Shown piece by piece: positions 57,909 to 64,000 of a DNA stretch of 64,000 bases (position 1 is the first letter of the stretch; the number at the start of each line of letters is the position of its first letter). The stretch is from Chryseobacterium herbae (GTDB taxonomy: Bacteria; Bacteroidota; Bacteroidia; Flavobacteriales; Weeksellaceae): contig NZ_JAOAMU010000008.1 of NCBI RefSeq assembly GCF_025154075.1, positions 204,964-268,963 on the forward strand, given 5' to 3'. The notes under the pieces are model-generated. The model had not been told where the DNA came from. It saw nothing but the letters and a program-made list of their open reading frames with translations, and did not search any database. The translations under genes were made by a program, and so were the position numbers.

Positions 57909-59567
57909 TTATTTCTTTATAATCTTTTTTGAAGTGGCTCCTTTTTCATGAGTCAGATTAATCAGGTAAGCTCCCTGGGCTAAACTAGTAAGATCTATAC
58001 TGAAATCTTTGGAACCAGATGTCCCTTGTTTCAGCAGACGACCCTGTAAGTCTAAAACCGAGTACTTCAGAACAGTAAAATCTGAAGAAATATACACTAT
58101 ATCTTTTACTATTGTAGGGTATATTTTTATCTGGAAATCATCTTTTTTAGCGGATTCTTTTGTAGCCAGGTGTCCCGAATTTTCCTTCAGATAAGGATAA
58201 CCATCATTGATCAGAGGGTCGATACTCCATATATTTGAGAAATCCCAATTGACAAAGGTATTCTGATTTTTCATTTCCAGGGTAGTTCTTCCTCCGTCCG
58301 TGGTGTTCCAACCTGAAGCATCAGCAATTAAAGTTCCCGTCGTTTGACGATCCCAATATGCTTTACTAAATGTAACATTCAGCCCATATCCAATGAGCCC
58401 TCCCGGATTGTTTCCTCCAAGCTGACCTGCTGCATAGCTAGTGGAAATAAATGCTCCACTCTCTTCAAAATATCCAACTAAACCTGCACTCCCCTGAGGT
58501 GTATTACTTCTGGAATAACAATTGATAATACTGATTTTTTGTCTGTCTATTCCAAATCCAACCAAACCACCGACGGAAGAGCCCCCTGTAATTGTTCCTG
58601 TGGAAAAAGATAGGCTTATACTGGAAAAAGATGATGCTGCAGTACCATGCCCAATAATAGCGATCAACCCTCCTGCAGAATTAGATCCAAAGGTAGAAGC
58701 ATTCACATTTCCAGTTGCATGGCTTTTAGTTACTGAACTCGTTGTCCATCCTATCAAACCTCCTACAGTGCCTCCACTTACATTCCCGGTCGCATAAGAA
58801 TTGGAGACCAGTTTTGAAGTAATGCCTACAAGTCCTCCTACCGTACTTCCTCCCATTACAGCACCTGTTGCATAGCTGCTCATTATTTCACTTGATGCAC
58901 CTCCTATCAATCCTCCTGCAATACCGCCATTCACCTGCCCTGTTGCATAGCAGTTCGATACCATTCCTCCACCTGCCGAAGCGGCTAATCCACCCGCACT
59001 ACTGGTATAACCTGATGTAACAGTCCCTGTCGCATGGCTATTGGTAATTCCTCTTTTTATAACCCCTATCAGTCCTCCTGCATCTTTTTGAGCCTTTACA
59101 CTGGCAGAAGAGCTGCAATTGGTAACAGTTCCTGAGGTTTCCCCTGCTAAGCTACCAACGTACATATCTGCATAAAAAGAACCTCCTACTAAATTGATAT
59201 TTTTAAGTGTTCCAAAAGTTGATACTATACCAAACATCCCTCCATACATAATAGCAGACCGGTTAACGACCAGTCCTGTTATATTATAACCACCTCCGTC
59301 ATAAGTACCTGAAAAAGATGAAGATGTATTACCTATTGGATTAAATCCTTGTGTATTATTCCAGGTAGAAGAAGTAGTGGCATTGATATCTGAAGTCTGT
59401 AAAAAATATTTATCACCCCAATCTGAACTATGTTCACTTAAATACCTTAAATCTTCAAGAGTGGCCATTCTGTAAGGATTGCCAACCGTACCGGCACCTC
59501 CGGAATAATTTTGAGAATAAAAGAAAGAACCTGTCAAACTCAAAAAAAGAAGAAAAATTTTATTCAT
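57909..59567 (-). CDS. T9SS-secreted protein with GLUG repeats
   Basis: A 552-residue surface or secreted protein with signal peptide MNKIFLLFLSLTGSFFYS. Residues about 20-440 contain around a dozen GLUG-type repeats of Gly/Ser/Thr/Ala (for example VGGLVG, GGLIGGASSEIMSSYATG, SHATGNVNASTFGS). They are followed by a type A T9SS C-terminal domain (DFQIKIYPTIVKDIVYI, YSVLDLQGRLL, LAQGAYLINLTHEKG, ending KKIIKK) that directs export by the type IX system and cleavage. GLUG proteins often act as adhesins or bind glycans; the ligand here is unknown. It is convergent with pabC. Confidence 0.87.
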   Translation of the reverse strand: MNKIFLLFLSLTGSFFYSQNYSGGAGTVGNPYRMATLEDLRYLSEHSSDWGDKYFLQTSDINATTSSTWNNTQGFNPIGNTSSSFSGTYDGGGYNITGLVVNRSAIMYGGMFGIVSTFGTLKNINLVGGSFYADMYVGSLAGETSGTVTNCSSSASVKAQKDAGGLIGVIKRGITNSHATGTVTSGYTSSAGGLAASAGGGMVSNCYATGQVNGGIAGGLIGGASSEIMSSYATGAVMGGSTVGGLVGITSKLVSNSYATGNVSGGTVGGLIGWTTSSVTKSHATGNVNASTFGSNSAGGLIAIIGHGTAASSFSSISLSFSTGTITGGSSVGGLVGFGIDRQKISIINCYSRSNTPQGSAGLVGYFEESGAFISTSYAAGQLGGNNPGGLIGYGLNVTFSKAYWDRQTTGTLIADASGWNTTDGGRTTLEMKNQNTFVNWDFSNIWSIDPLINDGYPYLKENSGHLATKESAKKDDFQIKIYPTIVKDIVYISSDFTVLKYSVLDLQGRLLKQGTSGSKDFSIDLTSLAQGAYLINLTHEKGATSKKIIKK

Positions 59568-59593
59568 ATCTGTATTTCTATTAGCGCGCTAAT

Positions 59594-61273
59594 TTAATTA
59601 TTTCCTTTCATAAATTCGAAGTAAGCCTTCTGAACATCTGCGCTGTTTTTTCCGTAGGTATTCACTTCCAGGATTTTCGGCTGCAGATCCGGCTTGAAGA
59701 AATTCTCCAGAACTCTGTCCAATGTTGGCTCATCTTCCACTTTGATGTAGGAGAACCCGAAGTGTTTGGCTAAATGTTCAGCATGTTTGCGGTGTTTGGT
59801 CGCAATAAATTCATCCAATGTATTTGGATTGGCATTTCCAGGTCCCGGAATGATCTTAAAGATATTTCCTTCCCCATTATTGAAAATGATAATCCTTACA
59901 AATGGCGGAATATATTGGTTCCAAAGCCCGTTGATATCATAGAAGAAACCTAAATCTCCGGTAATAAGCAAGGTAGGATTCGCATTCTTAATAGCAAAGC
60001 CCATTGCTGTAGAAGTAGAACCATCTATCCCACTAGTTCCTCTGTTACAGTAGATTTTTCTCTTTCCGAAATCAAACAGCTGTGCATATCTGATCGCTGA
60101 AGAATTACTGAAATGGATATTATAGTTTTCCGGAATGGTTTGCGAAGCTTTATTAAAGAAGTAAAAATCTGAAAACTCAGCTTTATTCAGGAACAATTCG
60201 TGCTTAGCATCTTTTTTATCCCTTAAAACATCCCAAAGATTAAAATAAGGTCTCGGTTCAAGATTGATGAACTTCAACAGTTTGGAAAAGAAAACTTCAG
60301 GCTTCACCTCGATCTTCTCCGTCAGGGAAAAATACGTATCCGGCTGCCATACTTCATCCAAATGCCAGTGCTGTTTCGGGCGTGCATTTCTCAGAAACTG
60401 CTTTACTTTCTTGGAAACTACATTTTGACCTATCGTGATCAGAAGATCCGGAGCATAGGTCTTATAATCTTCCTCTGTAAAATTAAAGATATAGCGGTCA
60501 ATATGTCTGAAAAACTTTTCATGATACAAATTGGAATTAGCTTCACTCAACACCACCACAGAATGGTTTTTCACCAACTGCGTCAATTGATTTTCCAGTT
60601 CCGGGCTGTAATCTCTGGTTCCTACCAAAAGCATGATTCTTTGCGACGTATGCCAGTCTGCAACTAAGTTAGACGGAATCTCGTATTCCTTATGTCTGAT
60701 TGTTTTTTCAACGGTCGGGAAAGAAGGAAGTTCTGAAACCAACTCATACAATGGTTCTTCTAAAGGAATATTGATATGCACCGGTCCCTGCTTTTCAAAA
60801 CAGAGCTCGATGGCTTTTTTAATAATGTCAAAATTAATGTCTTCCGCATTCTCTTTGCTGTCTTCTATAAGCTGGAAGTCACCGTAAGAATGCTGATGAA
60901 AAATATCCTTTTGCCTGATGGTCTGTCCGTCAAAAATATCTACGAAATCTGTAGGTCGGTCAGCGGTCAGGATTAAAAGCGGAACATTCTGGTAAAAAGC
61001 TTCAGTCACCGCAGGGTAATAATTGGCCACGGCAGAACCGCTGGTACAAGTTATTGCCACAGGTTTTTTCTCACTTATAGCCATTCCTATTCCTACAAAA
61101 GCTGCGCTTCTTTCATCTACAATGCTGTAACAGTTGAAGGCATCAATTTCTGAAAAATGAATCGCCAGGGGTGCATTTCTGGATCCCGGGGAAATGATGA
61201 CATCTGAAATTCCGTACTGCTGAAGAAGATGGGCAAGTATCTGAATACTTCTCTTAGAAGAATATTTTTTCAT
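59594..61273 (-). CDS. menD: 2-succinyl-5-enolpyruvyl-6-hydroxy-3-cyclohexene-1-carboxylate synthase
   Basis: ThDP enzyme of menaquinone synthesis that joins isochorismate and 2-oxoglutarate. The 559-residue protein opens with IISPGSRNAPLAIHFSE (the MenD start signature), has YSIVDERSAAFVGIGMA with the catalytic Glu, and in the C-terminal domain the ThDP loop GDLGFFYDINGLWNQY ending at FNNGEGNIFK. The other men genes are not adjacent. Menaquinone is the expected respiratory quinone and would also serve the PoxB-type enzyme in this window. Confidence 0.93.
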   Translation of the reverse strand: MKKYSSKRSIQILAHLLQQYGISDVIISPGSRNAPLAIHFSEIDAFNCYSIVDERSAAFVGIGMAISEKKPVAITCTSGSAVANYYPAVTEAFYQNVPLLILTADRPTDFVDIFDGQTIRQKDIFHQHSYGDFQLIEDSKENAEDINFDIIKKAIELCFEKQGPVHINIPLEEPLYELVSELPSFPTVEKTIRHKEYEIPSNLVADWHTSQRIMLLVGTRDYSPELENQLTQLVKNHSVVVLSEANSNLYHEKFFRHIDRYIFNFTEEDYKTYAPDLLITIGQNVVSKKVKQFLRNARPKQHWHLDEVWQPDTYFSLTEKIEVKPEVFFSKLLKFINLEPRPYFNLWDVLRDKKDAKHELFLNKAEFSDFYFFNKASQTIPENYNIHFSNSSAIRYAQLFDFGKRKIYCNRGTSGIDGSTSTAMGFAIKNANPTLLITGDLGFFYDINGLWNQYIPPFVRIIIFNNGEGNIFKIIPGPGNANPNTLDEFIATKHRKHAEHLAKHFGFSYIKVEDEPTLDRVLENFFKPDLQPKILEVNTYGKNSADVQKAYFEFMKGNN

Positions 61274-61357
61274 ACAGCAAATTTAACGGATAAATACCTA
61301 TTTTAAAATCATTTCAATCAAAAAATATGTAATTTTGTAATTCGTAAATTTCTAAAA

Positions 61358-62308
61358 ATGGATAAAATACCTAGTGTAGACCTGCGTGATTTCCTTTCGG
61401 ACAACCCGGAACGCAAACAGAAATTTGTAAATGAAATCGGAAAAGCTTATGAAGAAATTGGTTTTGTAGCCTTAAAAGGCCATTTTCTTGATGACAAACT
61501 AGTAGATGAACTCTATGGAGAGGTTAAAAACTTTTTTGACCAGCCTGTAGAAACGAAGCAGAAGTATGAAATTCCAGGAATCGGTGGCCAGAGAGGTTAC
61601 GTAGGATTCGGTAAAGAAACCGCCAAAGGTTTCAAAAAAGGTGATTTAAAAGAATTTTGGCATTTCGGACAGTATGTGTCTGATGATTCAAAGTACAAAT
61701 CGGAGTATCCGGACAACGTCATCGTTGATGAACTTCCGAAATTCAACGAAGTAGGTAAAGAAGCCTACCAGATGCTTGAAAAAACAGGCCAATATGTATT
61801 AAGAGCTTTGGCGATCTATCTTGGTCTGGATGAGTTTTATTTTGACGATAAAATCGCAGAAGGAAATTCTATTTTAAGACCTATTCACTATCCCCCAATT
61901 ACTCAGGAGCCTGATGATGCGGTAAGAGCAGCTGCTCACGGAGACATCAACCTGATTACTCTTTTGATGGGATCTCAGGGTAAAGGTTTACAGGTTCAAA
62001 ACCACAACGGAGACTGGATCGATGCGATTGCAGAACCGGATGAATTAATGATCAATGTTGGAGATATGTTGTCAAGACATACCAACAATAAATTGAAATC
62101 TACCATTCACAGAGTGGTTAATCCGCCTAAAGAATCATGGGGAACTTCAAGGTACTCAATTCCTTTCTTTATGCATCCGGTAAGCGGAATGTCGTTAAAT
62201 GCGCTTGAAAACTGTATTGACGAAAAGAATCCTAAGTTATATGAAGATACAACGGCGGGAGAATTTTTACATGAAAGACTTATTGAATTAGGACTTATCA
62301 AAAAGTAA
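61358..62308 (+). CDS. 2-oxoglutarate/Fe(II)-dependent oxygenase, isopenicillin N synthase family
   Basis: A 316-residue oxygenase with the facial triad in AAHGDINLITLLM (HxD) and LKSTIHRVVNP (His), and the 2-oxoglutarate-binding RYSIPFF (RxS). The N-terminal DIOX_N part (VNEIGKAYEEIGFVALKGH) is intact. The IPNS-like group includes enzymes with very different substrates, so specificity cannot be given. A TAATTTTG box at 61330-61337 lies 20 nt before the ATG. A long stem-loop follows the gene. Confidence 0.85.
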   Translation: MDKIPSVDLRDFLSDNPERKQKFVNEIGKAYEEIGFVALKGHFLDDKLVDELYGEVKNFFDQPVETKQKYEIPGIGGQRGYVGFGKETAKGFKKGDLKEFWHFGQYVSDDSKYKSEYPDNVIVDELPKFNEVGKEAYQMLEKTGQYVLRALAIYLGLDEFYFDDKIAEGNSILRPIHYPPITQEPDDAVRAAAHGDINLITLLMGSQGKGLQVQNHNGDWIDAIAEPDELMINVGDMLSRHTNNKLKSTIHRVVNPPKESWGTSRYSIPFFMHPVSGMSLNALENCIDEKNPKLYEDTTAGEFLHERLIELGLIKK

Positions 62309-62313
62309 TATAA

Positions 62314-62385
62314 AAAAGTCAATAATTGATCTGTATTCCGGTTATCAGCTTAGTGCTGCAGCCTTCAGATTAATTATTGACTTTT
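62314..62385 (+). terminator. Long inverted repeat after the oxygenase
   Basis: AAAAGTCAATAATT-G-ATCTG (62314-62333) and CAGAT-T-AATTATTGACTTTT (62366-62385) form a 20-bp near-perfect stem (one G-U) with a 32-nt loop. It is A+T-rich and ends in T, so it can act as terminator in both directions. Confidence 0.65.
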
Positions 62386-62419
62386 ATTTTATAGTGAAAG
62401 TTGGTTAAAAACCAAGTCC

Positions 62420-62593
62420 TCAAGGCATTCTCTCACAGGAAAGACTACAGCTGTTAAAACGGTAATATCCTGTTCCCATACTATTTAATTCTGTACAGGG
62501 ATCTTCAAATGTATCTCTTATTTCAGAACAATTTCCTGATCCTCCACTGATCTTTTTCAGGTCTTTTCTTTAAATTTCTTTTAAATTTTCCAT
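62420..62593 (-). pseudogene. Broken GG-leader cysteine peptide gene
   Basis: From an ATG at 62593 the frame reads MENLKEI, then TAA at codon 8, then RKDLKKISGG, a perfect remainder of the double-Gly leader. It continues with SGNCSEIRDTFEDPC and ends NSCSLSCERMP-stop, keeping four Cys. Intact relatives read MKNLKKL at this place, so two Lys-to-Glu changes and one stop have accumulated in the leader only. The mature part is unbroken, so the decay may be recent or the stop may be bypassed; I call it a pseudogene. Confidence 0.6.
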
Positions 62594-62778
62594 AGTTGTA
62601 GTATTTATTAACTACTGAATACATCGGAAGCCGGTACAGCAAGGCTGAAAAGGTGTTATTCTGACAGTTATTTTAAGTTTTTGAAGCAAGCTTTAAAACA
62701 CGTATAAAACTGTTTAAAATTATTCTTTATAGCCTCTAACCTCAATTTCCTATCTTAACTTCCATGCATTTTTAAAAC

Positions 62779-63051
62779 CTATCCCGTTATACAATAAAAC
62801 TCCGGACAAGGAGTCGTTTGCGTAAAGGTTCCCCATGGACAAATGCATGTATAGGTATCACCACCCGATCCAGGGCCTCCTCCACCAGTTCCCGGATCTA
62901 CATAAGGTACACATTTTCCGCCTGAACAGATCTGTCCTGCCGAACATCCTCCAGTTCCCGGTCCTTCACCTTCAAAACAGAAAGATGGAGTTAGGTCTCC
63001 GGCAGAAATTCTCTTCTGATCTCCCCGGGAAAGTCTTTTTAAATTTTTCAT
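62779..63051 (-). CDS. GG-leader-type cysteine/glycine-rich peptide D
   Basis: A 90-residue precursor. The leader MKNLKRLSRGDQKRISAG resembles those at 36-37 kb but ends AG rather than GG. The mature part has seven Cys in the order CFEGEG, GCSAGQICSGGKCVPY, a Gly/Pro hinge, YTCICPWG and PCPEFYC. The C-x5-C-x4-C spacing of the middle block looks like a small disulfide knot. It is preceded by the 28-nt leader motif at 63073-63100, exactly as in A and C, so it is probably under the same control. Confidence 0.75.
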   Translation of the reverse strand: MKNLKRLSRGDQKRISAGDLTPSFCFEGEGPGTGGCSAGQICSGGKCVPYVDPGTGGGGPGSGGDTYTCICPWGTFTQTTPCPEFYCITG

Positions 63052-63072
63052 GGTTTTTTGTTTTTGATGTTT

Positions 63073-63100
63073 CCTACTCTATCAGCTTTTCGGATAACGC
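63073..63100 (-). promoter_or_regulatory. 28-nt conserved leader motif before peptide D
   Basis: Minus strand GCG-TTAT-CCGAAAAGC-TG-ATAGAGTAGG, 21 nt before the ATG. The flanking pair of the CC/GG core is U-A here but G-C before A and C, a covariation that keeps the pairing. Confidence 0.7.
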
Positions 63101-63315
63101 TTTGATGTAATTAAAATTAATTATTTTTAACTAATAATCAAAGACTTAACTCAATTTATTCACTGCATGATGAAATTTAAATTCTTTTCTTTTAAATTAT
63201 GCTGATTTGTCTTTTTTACGTCAAAAAATTTAATAGTAAATCCTACCACATTTTATTTTAGTTAATAATATTTTAATTATCTTTACTTTACTATCAAATT
63301 TTTAATTAAAACAAT

Positions 63316-63477
63316 ATGAAAAATCTAAAAAAACTAGACAAAGGCCAATTAAAAAGCATCTCCGGAGCAGGAGCAATTAAACTTCCTGAACCTGAATTCT
63401 GTATGTATTACTGCAGCGGTACCGTAGTTTGCGCAACTTGCAGTGATGATTTCAAATGCCCGGACAACACTATGTAA
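63316..63477 (+). CDS. GG-leader-type cysteine peptide E
   Basis: A 53-residue precursor on the opposite strand: leader MKNLKKLDKGQLKSISGAG, then AIKLPEPEFCMYYCSG, VVCATCSDDFKCPDNTM with five Cys. The GG is GAG here. It lacks the 28-nt motif and its own upstream region is AT-rich with no clear promoter; a terminator follows (63502). It faces peptide D, forming a divergent pair. The leader is the main evidence that it is a real gene. Confidence 0.75.
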   Translation: MKNLKKLDKGQLKSISGAGAIKLPEPEFCMYYCSGTVVCATCSDDFKCPDNTM

Positions 63478-63501
63478 GATTGAAAAATCAGAAAGAATAA
63501 G

Positions 63502-63530
63502 AAAACCGCCCTTTATAGAGCGGTTTTTTG
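63502..63530 (+). terminator. Terminator of peptide E
   Basis: AAAACCGC (63502-63509) and GCGGTTTT (63520-63527) with a 10-nt loop, followed by T residues. Confidence 0.75.
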
Positions 63531-63686
63531 TTTTTTTGACCATTACCCCTTTTGATGAATAAAACCTTTCATATGGTATTGAAAAATGATCTATCAGAGG
63601 GTAAAACATTATAAGAAAGAGATGAAGAATCCTGCAGTATAAGTCTAAGTTTTGGCTAAATCCTTTTGCGATGGATATATATGGTA

Positions 63687-63704
63687 AGCGGGCTAAAGCC
63701 CGCT
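63687..63704. repeat. Short GC-rich palindrome, REP-like
   Basis: AGCGGGCT-AA-AGCCCGCT, a perfect 8-bp stem with a 2-nt loop inside AT-rich non-coding DNA. The remainder of 63531-63916 shows no gene and no other structure. Confidence 0.55.
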
Positions 63705-63916
63705 CCTATTGAATATATAGGAAACATATGGATATCAGTTTATTGGTTCTGATAGTATAAGACTTTAGGACAAAAGCTCAACCAGGATGATATGGGAACA
63801 ATATTTGGGTAAAAGTTATAAATGATAATCTATAATGGATAAATGATCAACGTCCGCTCAATTACTCATGTCCAGATTGATAACAAAAAATCCCGCACAT
63901 TTTTGTACAAGACCTT

Positions 63917-64000
63917 GCTTATGGCTTATGGCTTATGGCTTATGGCTTATGGCTTATGGCTTATGGCTTATGGCTTATGGCTTATGGCTTATGGCTTATG
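63917..64000. repeat. Heptamer tandem repeat (GCTTATG), at least 12 units, cut by the window edge
   Basis: GCTTATG is repeated twelve times without interruption or mismatch from 63917 to the last base; it may continue beyond the window. The period of seven shifts the reading frame at each unit and the plus strand has no stop in any frame. No gene begins in it. Confidence 0.9.

Noticed and set aside
63917..64000. CRISPR array
   Set aside because: The units are 7 nt and directly adjacent with no spacers, and there are no cas genes.

Overview
The window is chromosomal DNA from a member of the Bacteroidota, most probably a Chryseobacterium-like member of the Weeksellaceae. The evidence is the AT-rich composition, promoters of the TTTG-N19-20-TAnnTTTG type in front of several genes, a type IX secretion C-terminal domain, a TonB-dependent receptor, DUF5686, DUF6646 and LptE/BamD versions typical of flavobacteria, and small MKNLKKL-type GG-leader peptides. 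No phage, insertion sequence, CRISPR array or rRNA operon was seen.

Layout. 1-3.1 kb: coaBC, rpoZ, bamD and a TetR regulator (minus strand). 3.1-5.8 kb: TatD hydrolase, tcdA, rnpA and a DUF4126 protein (plus). 5.8-13.2 kb: a long minus-strand operon running from miaB through a lipoprotein, a TPR protein, a sigma-54 activator, a membrane protein and LptE to a Glu-rich TPR protein. 13.3-18 kb: three TonB-C-like proteins, then a PoxB-type pyruvate oxidase with an MFS transporter. 18.3-23 kb: lysA behind a possible lysine attenuator, a DEDDh exonuclease with a decayed GIY-YIG-like region, and a HerA-like ATPase. 23.3-26.3 kb: a persulfide dioxygenase/rhodanese/thioredoxin cluster and an omega-amidase. 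26.4-36 kb: rseP, two identical tRNA-Asn genes flanking a tricorn-like protease and an ATPase, a dense DnaA-box cluster that looks like oriC, and a DUF5686 outer-membrane protein. 36.1-37 kb: three unannotated six-cysteine peptide genes. 37-41.7 kb: rpmA/rplU, a metallopeptidase lipoprotein, an acyltransferase, miaE and DUF502. 41.8-47.7 kb: DsbA-like, FAD monooxygenase and aminotransferase genes leading into a TonB-dependent receptor. 47.7-53.3 kb: sugar dehydrogenase, BlaI/BlaR1-like pair and uvrB. 53.4-62.3 kb: DUF3820, AI-2E family protein, two membrane proteins, pabB/pabC, a T9SS-secreted GLUG protein, menD and a 2OG-Fe(II) oxygenase. 62.4-63.5 kb: a second peptide locus with one broken and two intact precursor genes. 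The window ends in a heptamer tandem array.

Gene orientation is mainly minus up to about 26 kb and mainly plus after it, which fits a replication origin in this area; the DnaA-box cluster at 32.97-33.30 kb is the best candidate, although the switch is not exactly at that point. Functional links include MiaB and MiaE (successive steps of the same tRNA A37 modification), PabB with PabC (folate), the persulfide enzymes, and the BlaI/M56 pair with its operator.

The parts most worth a second look are the two loci of short GG-leader cysteine-rich peptides, three of which share an exactly spaced 28-nt leader motif at a fixed distance from the start codon; the candidate oriC; and the Lys-rich leader ORF plus terminator hairpin in front of lysA. 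Everything here was read by eye; family names rest on recognised motifs, not on database searches.
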